Source: Anaerovibrio sp. RM50 (GTDB lineage Bacteria; Bacillota; Negativicutes; Selenomonadales; Selenomonadaceae). From it: 64,000 nucleotides of DNA. Below are positions 53,628 through 63,149 of the stretch, in pieces. The position numbers and the translations under genes were made by a program. Every line of letters starts with the position of its first letter. Position 1 is the first letter of the stretch. Below the pieces are notes generated by a model, which had not been told where the DNA came from, did no database searches, and saw only the letters and a program-made list of their open reading frames with translations. The stretch covers positions 186,001 to 250,000 of the forward strand of contig NZ_JHWV01000006.1 in NCBI RefSeq assembly GCF_000622005.1, in the 5' to 3' direction.

Positions 53628-55130
53628 TTATCTGTCAATGCAGGCATAGCAAAGCTCAAAGCTCTTGTTAATAAGCGGGAAATCCGGAATAATATCACCC
53701 TGGACTGCTATAGGCAGGGCCGGCCAGTTGGCATAGGAGGCACTGCGGACGAAAAGTCTGTCAATGCGTCCATCACCATCAAGGGCCACATACTGGAAAT
53801 TGCTGCCACGGGCTGATTCACTGATGCCCCAGTCAGCACCCTCGGTATATTCCATTTCCACGGAAAGCTCCTGCTCAGTACAATTATTCAAAAGCTCAAT
53901 AAGCTTGTCCATCATCTCAAAGGAAGCAGAAAGCTCTCCGATGCGCACCAGCAGACGGGCCGCCACATCCCCCATAGACTTTGTATACGGCTTGAAATCA
54001 AGCTCATCATATACACCATAGCTGAAATCGCTGCGGCTGTCATGGGCATAGCCGCTGGCCCTGGCACCAACACCCACCATGGCCAGATCAATGGCAGTTT
54101 GGTTGCGGACAATACCAGTGGTCTGAACACGGTTCTGGAAATTCTCCTGCTCACGGAACATGGTGGCCATATCCTCAACGCCGTCCGCCACCTCATCCAT
54201 CACCTGATGGATGTTCTCGCAAAGCTCAAAGGTAATGTCCTTGGCCACGCCCCCCGGAATAATCATGCCCCGGAGGAAGCGGTTCCCCGCCACGGTCTCA
54301 TTGAGGCGCATAAGCTTTTCCTTAAGGCGGCCCCCAAGGCTGATGGCAGGATTAAAGCCAACTCCTGCTGGAATGTTGCCAATATCCCCAACGTGATTGG
54401 TGATACGCTCCAGCTCCATCAAAAGGGTACGGATAATTTCAGCACGTCTTGGAACCTTTACAGCTACAGTCTTTTCCACTGCCTGGCAGAAGCTCCAGGT
54501 GTTGGCAATGCTGCAGGCACCGCAAATACGCTCCACAATTGGCAGGGCCTCGTAAGGAATCTTGCCCTCCACAGCCTTTTCTATGCCCCGATGGGTGTAG
54601 AAAAGCTTGGCATCCAGCTGAAGCATGGCCTCACCGGCCTGACTGAAACGAAAATGACCCGGCTCAATAATCCCCGCATGGATTGGTCCCACAGGCACCT
54701 CAAAGAGGCCCTCACCCTTGGCAGTACGCACCTTGAACTGACGCTCACCACGGACCTTGGCATTAACCTTTACGTTCTTTCTCAGTGGAAAAAAGTCCTC
54801 CGGGAATGTCTCATGAAGCACCAAAGGGCGAAGATCAGGGTGTCCCTTTGGCACAAGGCCAAACATATCCTTAATTTCCCGCTCATACCAGGCGGCAGCT
54901 GGAACCACATGGGTAATGCTGTCGTATTCAAGGGAACCGTTTGGATTAAATACTACCTTGAAGCCGTCAACAGTCTTCTCCTCGGGAATTTCAAAGTAGC
55001 AGTATATTACATAGCCAACCCCTGTGGCAGTTTCATCCCGGCCAAACATGGCTGTGAGGGGATGCTTGCCGCCATCAGACATTTTTTCAGCTGCCATAAG
55101 GATAGCCTCAGGCATAATTGTGGTCATCAT
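53628..55130 (-). CDS. hyfG: Group 4 [NiFe]-hydrogenase large subunit (HyfG/HycE-like, NuoCD fusion)
   Basis: 500 aa. NuoC-like domain 1-125 (YEREIKDMFGLVPKGHPDLRPL), NuoD-like domain 130-500. Nickel ligand motifs: ERICGAC (C203, C206) near the start of the catalytic domain and CYAC (C494, C497) at the end. All four Cys expected for a [NiFe] site are there, unlike true NuoD. The DPC of usual hydrogenases is ELC, and the chain stops right after CYACIDR, so there is no cleavable C-terminal extension. Stop-start overlap of one base with hyfF. Confidence 0.9.
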   Translation of the reverse strand: MMTTIMPEAILMAAEKMSDGGKHPLTAMFGRDETATGVGYVIYCYFEIPEEKTVDGFKVVFNPNGSLEYDSITHVVPAAAWYEREIKDMFGLVPKGHPDLRPLVLHETFPEDFFPLRKNVKVNAKVRGERQFKVRTAKGEGLFEVPVGPIHAGIIEPGHFRFSQAGEAMLQLDAKLFYTHRGIEKAVEGKIPYEALPIVERICGACSIANTWSFCQAVEKTVAVKVPRRAEIIRTLLMELERITNHVGDIGNIPAGVGFNPAISLGGRLKEKLMRLNETVAGNRFLRGMIIPGGVAKDITFELCENIHQVMDEVADGVEDMATMFREQENFQNRVQTTGIVRNQTAIDLAMVGVGARASGYAHDSRSDFSYGVYDELDFKPYTKSMGDVAARLLVRIGELSASFEMMDKLIELLNNCTEQELSVEMEYTEGADWGISESARGSNFQYVALDGDGRIDRLFVRSASYANWPALPIAVQGDIIPDFPLINKSFELCYACIDR

Positions 55131-56632
55131 TATGCGACACCTCCCAGCACAATCTTAGCAGCGTTGTTTATCAAATGATTTAATATGGTAATCTCCCCCA
55201 GACCGGCGCTTACAACGAAGCCGAAAATCAGCAGCCCCGCAATCACAAGGGAATCAATGAAGCCAAAAAGCTCCCCAGCGGCCTTGCGCTTAGGGCGGCC
55301 CCCCAGCATACGCAAAACGTGGTACAGAATACCGATAAGCATCCCCGCCAGAAGCACCAAAGTCAGAACTCCCAGACAAGGGTGATCGGAAACAAAGAAG
55401 CCGTAAAGCATGTAGAACTTGCTGAAGAAAATACCAAATGGCGGCATTCCCAAAAGGGCCACAATGCCCAGCAAAAGGAAGGTGGCACTGCGGGGAACCT
55501 GCACCATCATGCCGTGGATACGCATCATATTCTTGGTGCCGTACTCCCCAATAACGGTACCCGCCATATAGAACAGGGAAAATTTAACCAGAGCATGGTT
55601 AAATAAATTTAACAACATAGCCTGGGCAGCCACGGGCACAAAGAGACCAAAGGCCGCCATCATAAGGCCATAATTCTCCATGGAGGAATAGGCCAGCATG
55701 CGCTTGATATCACGCTGAACCACCACAAATGGCACTGCCACCGCAATGGTAAAGAGACCAAAGAAAAGGCACAGACTGCTTATGAAATCAATGCCAATGG
55801 CTGGCATAAGAATAATTATATTTCTGATAAGCACATAAACGGCGCAGCTGCATAAAGAACCAGACAGCAATCCGCTGGTAAGGGCCGGAGCCTCGGAGTA
55901 GGCATCTGGAAGCCAGGAGTGCATTGGAGCCAGACCAATCTTGGTGCCATAGCCCACAAAGAGGAAGCACAGGGCAAACTTGGCCATGGCAGGATCCATG
56001 AGCTTGCTGTGCTGGGAAAGATACAGCCAGTTCAGGGCATTCTCACTGCCCATGGTGTTAAGCTGAATATAATAAACTATAATGGTACCCAAAAGCGCAA
56101 GACAGATACCAACTGTACATACCATTACGTATTTCCACGTAGCCTCCAGGGAGTTACGGGTAAACTTGAAGGCCACCAGCAAAGCAGATACCAGTGTGGT
56201 TGCCTCAATGGTAACCCACATAAGGCCAAGATTATTTACCAGCACCACCAGCAGCATAATCCACACAAAGACATGGGAAAGGGCATAAAAACGGCCCTCC
56301 AGATAGCCAAAGCGGCGGAGATAACCGTAGCGCTTGTTGGTATCACGGTCAAGATATGCCTTGCTGGTCCAGGCGAAGGCAAAATACAAGGTACCGATTA
56401 TAATAAGCATCCACATGCTGAGGGCATCCAAATAAATATACTGCCCCGCAAAGGGAATGTCAGAGTCAAAGGTCATAAGCAGCATAACAATGGCTGCCCC
56501 AACCCCAGTGGCCACCAGACGGTTAAGCCAATGGAGCACATCCTTGCCCAAAAAGTTTGCCGCCGATATTGCGCTGAAAATAAGTGGCAGGGCAAGTATT
56601 ATATATATCAATTCTCTTATATCAAAATTCAT
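55130..56632 (-). CDS. hyfF: Hydrogenase-4 membrane subunit F (antiporter-like, NuoN/NuoM-type)
   Basis: 500 aa, about 14 membrane segments. Proton-transport segments of the family: KIGLAPMHSWLPDAYSEAP (in part) and KRMLAYSSMENYG. This is the ND4/MrpD-like fold that couples electron flow to ion pumping. Placed between hyfE and hyfG, it matches HyfF of E. coli; a second antiporter of the HyfD kind is not seen in the operon. Confidence 0.93.
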   Translation of the reverse strand: MNFDIRELIYIILALPLIFSAISAANFLGKDVLHWLNRLVATGVGAAIVMLLMTFDSDIPFAGQYIYLDALSMWMLIIIGTLYFAFAWTSKAYLDRDTNKRYGYLRRFGYLEGRFYALSHVFVWIMLLVVLVNNLGLMWVTIEATTLVSALLVAFKFTRNSLEATWKYVMVCTVGICLALLGTIIVYYIQLNTMGSENALNWLYLSQHSKLMDPAMAKFALCFLFVGYGTKIGLAPMHSWLPDAYSEAPALTSGLLSGSLCSCAVYVLIRNIIILMPAIGIDFISSLCLFFGLFTIAVAVPFVVVQRDIKRMLAYSSMENYGLMMAAFGLFVPVAAQAMLLNLFNHALVKFSLFYMAGTVIGEYGTKNMMRIHGMMVQVPRSATFLLLGIVALLGMPPFGIFFSKFYMLYGFFVSDHPCLGVLTLVLLAGMLIGILYHVLRMLGGRPKRKAAGELFGFIDSLVIAGLLIFGFVVSAGLGEITILNHLINNAAKIVLGGVA

Positions 56633-56634
56633 AA

Positions 56635-57264
56635 TTACCCCTTCAATTTTTTCATTACGCTTGTATCAGTGGTCATAAAGGACAGGCGCATTCTGGAGGT
56701 AAGGATAACCAGTACCACCACAGCAATGAGCACGTCAAGGAAAACACCAAGCTCCACCACCAGAGGCAACCCCTCAGTCATAAGAAGGCCCAAAAGGTAG
56801 ATGCCGTTTTCCAGGGTTATAAGACCGCAAATCTGAATAATGGCACGCTTTCTGAGCACCATCAGGGAAAGGCCCGTCATAATCATCAAAATTGATGAAG
56901 CCACAATGTCACGGCCCGCAGCTCCCGGCATAAGGCGCTCCACCAGTGCATAGCCCATTACCAAAAAGAGAGCCGCCGCCATGGTGGAATAATTTACATT
57001 ACTTGCAGAGACGATTTCCCGCTCGTTTTTCAGCTTCTGTACCAGACGATACACAGCCCCCGGAATAAAGATAACCTTTACGATAAGGGTCAGAACTCCC
57101 GGCATTACGGCGTGAATGTCGTTGCCGTGGGAAAAGCCGATAACAAAGCAGGCAATGGCTATAATCACGGACTGGCTGGCAAGGCAGACAACAGCCCGCT
57201 TTAAATCAGTAACTCTTGTTTGGAGGAAGACCACAAGAACCAAGAATACTACCAAATAATCCAT
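56635..57264 (-). CDS. hyfE: Hydrogenase-4 membrane subunit E
   Basis: 209 aa, six or seven membrane helices. Family pattern: RVTDLKRAVVCLASQSVIIA, HAVMPGVLTLIVKVIFIPG and LENGIYLLGLLMTEGLPLVVELGVFLDVL. It combines NuoK-like features in the last part. Two bases upstream of hyfF. Confidence 0.92.
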   Translation of the reverse strand: MDYLVVFLVLVVFLQTRVTDLKRAVVCLASQSVIIAIACFVIGFSHGNDIHAVMPGVLTLIVKVIFIPGAVYRLVQKLKNEREIVSASNVNYSTMAAALFLVMGYALVERLMPGAAGRDIVASSILMIMTGLSLMVLRKRAIIQICGLITLENGIYLLGLLMTEGLPLVVELGVFLDVLIAVVVLVILTSRMRLSFMTTDTSVMKKLKG

Positions 57265-57279
57265 ATTTCTGTGACCTCC

Positions 57280-58164
57280 TTATTCTGCAATAATTGCCAA
57301 AAGCAAAAGAACTATTGCGGCACCAAGATATACGCGAACCTTAAAGAGGCGCATCTTGTTATTGAGGGTTTCCACAATGCCTATTAGCACAGCCCCCAAC
57401 AGCACCTTCAGGGCCAGAGGAATTTCCACTGGCACGTAAAGGGCCCCAAAGAGAGCCAGAAAAACCACAATCTTAAGATAGCTGCCCAGATGAATAAGGG
57501 ACAGGAGCTTACCGGAATACTCCAGGGTCATGCACTCGTGGATCATGGTAAGCTCCAGATGGGTGTCCGGATTGTCCACCGGCAGGCGGCTGTTTTCTGC
57601 CAGCATTACCAAAAAGAAGGCAACACAGGCCAGCACCGCAGACACTGTGAAGAAAGCCTCATTGTAGTCAATAACCATGGCAGAAAGGGTTGTGGAATGA
57701 TAGCGTATGCTGTTAATGAGAATGGCCAGCATAACCGCAGGCTCCACCAGCACGGAAATGTAGATTTCACGGGAGCCACCCATGCCGCCAAAGGAGGTAG
57801 CAGCATCCATGGAGGAAAGAGTCATAAAGAAACGGCCCAAAGCCAGAATATATACGAAAATAAAGGCATCACCCATGCTGAACTGGCCCGTCAAAAAGCC
57901 CGGAACCATGGTAGCTGCCATAAATGAAGTCATAAAATAAACCACAGGAGCCAGCACAAAGATAACCCCGGTGTATGGAGTCAAAATTGTGGCCTTTTTC
58001 CACCACTTGCAGATATCAAAATACTCCTGAAAAATGCTGGCACCCTGACGCTTCTGGAGACGGGCCTTAACCTTGTTGATAATGCCCGCCACCAATGGGG
58101 CGATAAGAAGCAGCACAAATCCCTGTACCAAGCTGAGGCCGATACTTGTCATTATATATTCCAT
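57280..58164 (-). CDS. hyfC: Hydrogenase-4 membrane subunit C (NuoH/HycD-like)
   Basis: 294 aa from ATG at 58164 (MEYIMTSIGL), which overlaps the hyfB stop by one base; a six-residue longer start inside hyfB is less likely. Eight membrane segments. Signatures KVKARLQKRQGASIFQEYFDI and AENSRLPVDNPDTHLELTMIHE, conserved in NuoH/HycD proteins, which dock the hydrophilic arm to the membrane. Confidence 0.94.
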   Translation of the reverse strand: MEYIMTSIGLSLVQGFVLLLIAPLVAGIINKVKARLQKRQGASIFQEYFDICKWWKKATILTPYTGVIFVLAPVVYFMTSFMAATMVPGFLTGQFSMGDAFIFVYILALGRFFMTLSSMDAATSFGGMGGSREIYISVLVEPAVMLAILINSIRYHSTTLSAMVIDYNEAFFTVSAVLACVAFFLVMLAENSRLPVDNPDTHLELTMIHECMTLEYSGKLLSLIHLGSYLKIVVFLALFGALYVPVEIPLALKVLLGAVLIGIVETLNNKMRLFKVRVYLGAAIVLLLLAIIAE

Positions 58165-60152
58165 TACAACAGTACCCCCCAAATCAATACAACAATCATG
58201 GCCACCATGGTGTAGCCAATGTAAATACTAACACTGCCCTCCTGAATTCTGTGGAAGGAGGAGGAGGAATTAATCAGCATCTGCTGAAGTGGCTTGTAAA
58301 GCTTGTCATTAAAGAGATCCGGAATGGACAGCTCATAATGAAGCTTGCGGCCAAAATAAGCGTGCTCCTTGCGGAGATATGTGGTGCGGCGCTTTGGATT
58401 CAAAATGCCGTCAAAGGCACGGCGCAACGGCTTGCTGAAGCCCGTGGCAGAATACTGCTGACGGGAGGTTGGCACTGTACCGCAGTTCCATGTAACCTCC
58501 TTTGCCTGGAAGGTGGCGGAGCCATAAATGGAAGCCACCACAAAAACGCCAATAAGAGCAAAGACAATAAAAATCAGGGCAGGACTGTAGAGGGCGTAAT
58601 AGCCGCTTCCCCCCCACATAATCCCCAGAGGATTGCCCATTGGGGTGATGCCGGTGCCGGAAACCACCTTCTGCATGAGATTTACCAGCAAATCAGGCAT
58701 TACACCTACCAATACGATAAGCACCGCTTCCAGACCAAGGCCTGCAAGCATGAAAAACGGCATTTCGTGGGCCTTCTCCACAATATGGGTACGGGCACGG
58801 CCCAAAAAGGCAATACCATACATGCGCACAAAGCAGCCCAATGCTGTGGCCCCTGTGAGACCAAGCATAATAAAGGCAAAAACAACCAACAGACGCATTT
58901 CAGGAGATCCCGCCTGCTGGGCCAGAGTAATAAAGCTCTGCAATGTAAGCCACTCCCCTACCAGACCGCTGGTAAATGGCATGGAGGAAAGGGCCATGCA
59001 GCCAATCAACGTAAACAGGGCGGTATATGGCATTTTCTTGGCCAGGCCACCCATGTGCTCAATATTCTTGCTGCCAGTGGCGTGCATTACGCAGCCAGCA
59101 CTCATGAAGAGCAGTCCCTTCATAAGGCTGTGGCTAAAGGCGTGAACAAGGGCCGCCGTAAAGGCAACCACGGAAAGCATAGGAAAATTCATGGAATAAA
59201 GCACCATGCCGCAGCCAAAGGCGGAGAAAATAATGCCCATATTCTCAACAGAGGAATAGGCCAAAATCCGCTTCATATCCACCTCCATGGTGGCATAGAG
59301 AACACCGAGGAAGGCGGAAACAAGGCCCATAATCATAACGATAAGGCCATACCAGAATACATCCATGCCAATGAACTGGAAAGCAAAACGGCCAAAGCCA
59401 TAGAGAGCCACTTTAAGCATAACGCCGCTCATAAGGGCAGATACATGGCTTGGTGCCGCCGGATGGGCATTTGGAAGCCAGATATGGAGAGGCATAAGGC
59501 CGGATTTCAGGGCAAAGCCAGCAAAGGCAAAGACAAAGGCCGCATTTCTCATATAGCCGTAAAGGCTGTTTCGGGCCATATCCGCAAAGGAGAAGCTGTC
59601 AGCACTGCTGCCCACCAGATAAAAGGCCACCATAATGGCCGCAGTACCAATATGGGTCATAACCATGTACTGATATGCCGCACTGAGGGTCTTTTTCTTT
59701 TCCGACTCGTGATTAACAAGCATAAAGGATACAAGGGCCATTATTTCCCAGGACACAATGAAGGTGAAGGCATCCCCGGAAATAAGCACCAAAACAATTG
59801 ACAGCAGGAACAAATTCCAGAGCCCGCCCAAAGCCCTGATCCTGCTGCCAAGGTAGCCCTTGCCATAATCAAGGGCATAAATACTGATAATCACACCGGC
59901 TACACCAGTGAGCAAAAGAAAAGCTCCACTCCAGCCATCCGCCTGCAGGGAGTATTGCCCCCAAGACAGGTCTATAAGCCATCTGCTGCCAGATGACAGA
60001 AGGTAATTCAATGAAGAAAATACCACCATGCCGCTGGCAACAATGGAGCAAAGCATACCAAAATAATGTGCCCCCAGTTCAGCCTTTTTCGGCCAAACCA
60101 AAGTCACTGTTCCCAACAGATAAACCAGAAGGGACATTTCCATAAAATCCAT
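58164..60152 (-). CDS. hyfB: Hydrogenase-4 membrane subunit B (NuoL-like antiporter)
   Basis: 662 aa, about 16 membrane segments. Motifs of the antiporter fold: LKSGLMPLHIWLPNAHPAAPSHVSALMSG (in part), KRILAYSSVENMGIIFSAFG, HAFSHSLMKGLLFMSAG and TSGLVGEWLTLQ. First gene of the complex. 57 bp downstream of dsdA without an obvious terminator between them. Confidence 0.95.
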   Translation of the reverse strand: MDFMEMSLLVYLLGTVTLVWPKKAELGAHYFGMLCSIVASGMVVFSSLNYLLSSGSRWLIDLSWGQYSLQADGWSGAFLLLTGVAGVIISIYALDYGKGYLGSRIRALGGLWNLFLLSIVLVLISGDAFTFIVSWEIMALVSFMLVNHESEKKKTLSAAYQYMVMTHIGTAAIMVAFYLVGSSADSFSFADMARNSLYGYMRNAAFVFAFAGFALKSGLMPLHIWLPNAHPAAPSHVSALMSGVMLKVALYGFGRFAFQFIGMDVFWYGLIVMIMGLVSAFLGVLYATMEVDMKRILAYSSVENMGIIFSAFGCGMVLYSMNFPMLSVVAFTAALVHAFSHSLMKGLLFMSAGCVMHATGSKNIEHMGGLAKKMPYTALFTLIGCMALSSMPFTSGLVGEWLTLQSFITLAQQAGSPEMRLLVVFAFIMLGLTGATALGCFVRMYGIAFLGRARTHIVEKAHEMPFFMLAGLGLEAVLIVLVGVMPDLLVNLMQKVVSGTGITPMGNPLGIMWGGSGYYALYSPALIFIVFALIGVFVVASIYGSATFQAKEVTWNCGTVPTSRQQYSATGFSKPLRRAFDGILNPKRRTTYLRKEHAYFGRKLHYELSIPDLFNDKLYKPLQQMLINSSSSFHRIQEGSVSIYIGYTMVAMIVVLIWGVLL

Positions 60153-60209
60153 TTTTTCAGCTCCAAATCAAACTTTAACTCTTTACTTCTTTAACGTATT
60201 AACTACCTA

Positions 60210-61550
60210 TCACACTTTTTTCACCAGAAGCTCCTGACGGATATCCTCAGGCACAAGACCGCCACCGGTAGCCCAAATAATATGGGTTGCGTTTTCAAGA
60301 TAGCGGTTCAGATTATTATCCTCCAGATAGTCCTCCATCTCCCTGGAATGGCTCCAGCACACAGTACCATGAATGGCTGCACAGGAGCTTGGCTCTATGA
60401 AGATTTTCTCGGACTCCCACAGAAGACGCAGATACTCAAACAATCTCTTGTCCTTAATGGTAATAATTCCGGAAAGGAATGGCTTTATAAAATCCCCGAT
60501 GACCGCCGAAGGCCTGCCCACTGCCAGACCATCAGCATGGGTTTTCCCGGAAAGACCCACGTCCTGAACTGTAATATTATTGTAAAGGCCCGTTACCATG
60601 CCCAAAAGCATGCAAGGTGCCTGGGTTGGCTCCACAAAGAAGCAGTGTACGTTGTCCCCCAAAAACTGTCTGAGACCGAAGGTAATTCCCCCAGGGGCAC
60701 CACCCACACCGCATGGAATATATACGAACAAAGGATGTTCATTGTCCACTGTTATGCCCTGCTGTCTCAGCTGCTTTTTAAGCCTCTTCCCCGCAACGGC
60801 ATAGCCCAAAAACATCTCCTTGGAATCCTCATCATCCACAAAATGGGCGTTATCATCCACCGCAGACTCTGCCCTGGCCTTGGTAATGGCCTCGCTGTAA
60901 TCCCCATCGTATACCTTGACGATTACTCCCCTGCTGCGAAGCATTTCCTTTTTCCACTCTGCAGCATCACAGGACATGTGAACGATAACCTCATAGCCAA
61001 GGGCATTTCCCACAAGGCCCACACTGAGGCCCAAATTACCCGTGGAGCCCACATGAAGCCTTTTGGTGCCAAAAAATGCCTTGGCGGCAGGACTGGCCAG
61101 CTTGCAGTAATCATCCTCATAGCTTTCCAGTACACCATTTTCAACAGCCAAGGTCTCGGTATATTTCAGCACCTCATAGATGCCCCCTCTGGCCTTCACG
61201 GAACCTCCCACAGGAAGCTGGCTGTCCATTTTCATATAAAGCTTTCCCGCCAGATTGGCACCAATCTTTTCCCTGTTAAGGGCCTTTCTCAGCTCCGGCA
61301 CCTCCACCAATGGGGATTCAATTATACCCTTGGCATCAACTGTCTCCGGAAAAAGCATCTTAATCAGGGGCGCAAAGCGTCTCAGTCTTGCCTCTGCAGA
61401 ATCAATATCTGACAGATTAAGCACAGAACGGATAATTGCATCATTGTTAGGCAGCTTGGAATGATTTACCCAATTGACCTCAATGGCATTTTTTATATCA
61501 GTAAACAAAATCTCACGTTTTTCAAGTGAAGAAAGGCTGTCAAGTTCCAT
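60210..61550 (-). CDS. dsdA: D-serine ammonia-lyase (D-serine dehydratase)
   Basis: 446 aa from ATG at 61550 (MELDSLSSLE), preceded by AAGGAAG. PLP enzyme turning D-serine into pyruvate and ammonia. PLP lysine K119 in QLPVGGSVKARGG, GSTGNLGLSVGL (phosphate loop), the IPCGVGGAPGGITFGL Gly-rich loop and EPSSCAAIHG near the C-terminus are all typical. It is just upstream of hyfB on the same strand; functional linkage with hydrogenase is not obvious, although pyruvate is an electron donor in these fermenters. Confidence 0.95.
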   Translation of the reverse strand: MELDSLSSLEKREILFTDIKNAIEVNWVNHSKLPNNDAIIRSVLNLSDIDSAEARLRRFAPLIKMLFPETVDAKGIIESPLVEVPELRKALNREKIGANLAGKLYMKMDSQLPVGGSVKARGGIYEVLKYTETLAVENGVLESYEDDYCKLASPAAKAFFGTKRLHVGSTGNLGLSVGLVGNALGYEVIVHMSCDAAEWKKEMLRSRGVIVKVYDGDYSEAITKARAESAVDDNAHFVDDEDSKEMFLGYAVAGKRLKKQLRQQGITVDNEHPLFVYIPCGVGGAPGGITFGLRQFLGDNVHCFFVEPTQAPCMLLGMVTGLYNNITVQDVGLSGKTHADGLAVGRPSAVIGDFIKPFLSGIITIKDKRLFEYLRLLWESEKIFIEPSSCAAIHGTVCWSHSREMEDYLEDNNLNRYLENATHIIWATGGGLVPEDIRQELLVKKV

Positions 61551-61713
61551 GATTATATCTTCCTTTCCATTTGGCAAAATAGCCTGTTAACAGTAATTTT
61601 GCGCACACAAAAAATGTGGCGCAAAAAACCACATTAGTATTATACATATTTGCCCCTATCAGTTCAATAAGCAAGAGGAAAATCTGCCAATAAAATCCCA
61701 CAAAAACAGCCCA

Positions 61714-61757
61714 TAAAAAAACTGCCTGCCAGATGAAATCAATCACCTGACAGGCAG
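61714..61757 (-). terminator. Terminator after the HAD phosphatase gene
   Basis: CTGCCTG-c-CAG (61722-61732) pairs with CTG-a-CAGGCAG (61747-61757); on minus T7 follows (61721-61715). Confidence 0.85.
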
Positions 61758-61799
61758 CCTATGTGTTTAATGTTGGGTTCTAAATTTTATCAAGAAAGA

Positions 61800-62939
61800 T
61801 TATTTAGTGAAGCCCTTGTCAGTGAAGAAGGTCTGGGAACCCTTCTTCTCTACATTATAGCCATAAATAGTCTTCCAGTCCTTAGCCATGGAGATTGGAG
61901 TAATACCATACTTCTCGCAGAAAGCCTTGAACTTGTCGCCCTTAGCCTGAGTACCCCAGTCACGGTCGCTGTCGTCGCAGCATACGCCCATAGCGAAGCT
62001 CTTATACTTAGGGTTAGCAAGTGTATAGTTCAGCATGGAACCATCGGAAGTGGAGTTACCAAGAGCGATAACTGGATGGATACCGATTTCCTTAGCGATG
62101 TTCTGAACCTTACCAGCCTTGTTATCAGTGAACTGGAATGGACCACGCATTACTTTGTCCTTAGCGCCATCCTCGTTGAAGAGGAAGTACTGGGAACCAG
62201 CCCAACCCTGACGCTCGATAACTGGCAAGCTGTCAGTACCGATTACATGATCAGGAAGAATGGAAGGAATTGGAGCCTTCAGAGCCTGGCGAACCAGCTG
62301 ACGGTCAGTACCGGTTACAACATAGAAGTTGAAGCCGTTGTTCTGGAGATAAGTGATAACCTCTACCATTGGCAGATAATAAGCCTCTGCGAAGGTGCAG
62401 TTGGTAAGGCCCTCAAGTGGAGCGTTGGAGAAGAAGTTATCTACATACTTATTGAACTCGTCAATGGTCATGCCCTCGAAAGCATAAGACTGAGCGCGGT
62501 CTTCGCCTTCATCCTGGTCAGCGGAGATCTTCTGAGCCTTTGCAGCCTTCAGCAGTTCTTCAGCGTAAGCCTTCTCAGTAGCGGTTGGATGATAAGTAGG
62601 ATCGTTGAAGATACGATGGAAATACAGGTACCACTCGGAATAAGTAGGTGCCAGCTCGCCGTAGAAAGTACCATCCATATCAGATACGCATACACGGTCC
62701 TCTACAGGAATGTAGTTAGGGCTGGTAGGATTGGTAACATCCTCAACATAAGCCTTCAGAGCCTTGAAGGATGCAGAATCCTCATTCCAATACTGGAAGT
62801 TGGAGCCAGACTTGTGAACGTTGATCTGAGCGATTTCCTGTACGGAAGCTGCCTCAGTAGTAGCCATGTCTGCGCCTACAGCACCAAATGCCAGACCAAG
62901 AGCGATTAATGCGGATGCCATTTTCTTGCTAGTTTTCAT
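61800..62939 (-). CDS. Exported HAD-family phosphatase-like protein
   Basis: 379 aa from ATG at 62939 (MKTSKKMASA), chosen because the signal peptide (about 1-31, ending AATTEAA-like TTEAAS) starts here and AAAGGGG lies upstream. HAD motifs: nucleophile pair in CVSDMDGTFYGE, second motif FYVVTGTDR, conserved Lys region, and ALGNSTSDGSML with the metal-binding Asp. Size and cap region fit class I HAD proteins of the phosphoserine-phosphatase branch; exported members may dephosphorylate organic phosphates. Very regular codon use hints at high expression. Substrate unknown. Confidence 0.85.
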   Translation of the reverse strand: MKTSKKMASALIALGLAFGAVGADMATTEAASVQEIAQINVHKSGSNFQYWNEDSASFKALKAYVEDVTNPTSPNYIPVEDRVCVSDMDGTFYGELAPTYSEWYLYFHRIFNDPTYHPTATEKAYAEELLKAAKAQKISADQDEGEDRAQSYAFEGMTIDEFNKYVDNFFSNAPLEGLTNCTFAEAYYLPMVEVITYLQNNGFNFYVVTGTDRQLVRQALKAPIPSILPDHVIGTDSLPVIERQGWAGSQYFLFNEDGAKDKVMRGPFQFTDNKAGKVQNIAKEIGIHPVIALGNSTSDGSMLNYTLANPKYKSFAMGVCCDDSDRDWGTQAKGDKFKAFCEKYGITPISMAKDWKTIYGYNVEKKGSQTFFTDKGFTK

Positions 62940-63010
62940 AAATAAATTTACCCCTTTCGTTTTCACATGCGCACCCCTCAGTGCACAGCATTAAACTTTT
63001 AATCCGTCCA

Positions 63011-63023
63011 GTTCATTCTGAAC
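63011..63023. promoter_or_regulatory. Small palindrome upstream of the HAD phosphatase gene
   Basis: GTTCA-TTC-TGAAC is a perfect 5-bp inverted repeat 72 bp upstream of the start codon, in the region where a promoter is expected. Could be an operator; no known match. Confidence 0.3.
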
Positions 63024-63149
63024 ACGCTTATATATTTCTACAGTTTGTTTTAAAATCCTGCATAGATTAAAAAAAAATTAGGAAATTATGTAAACCACGA
63101 CATTTTACCTATGTGCAGAAGGAATAAAGTCGTATGTTTTAGGCTCCAA

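Noticed and set aside
52868-58164. Complex I (Nuo) operon
   Set aside because: The large subunit has both nickel CxxC motifs, NuoC and NuoD are fused, and HyfE/HyfB-type genes are present while NuoE, F, G, J and A are absent.
58146-59801. 551-residue plus-strand open frame opposite hyfB
   Set aside because: His/Gly/Lys-rich translation typical of the complement of membrane-protein codons; hyfB on the other strand has clear family motifs.
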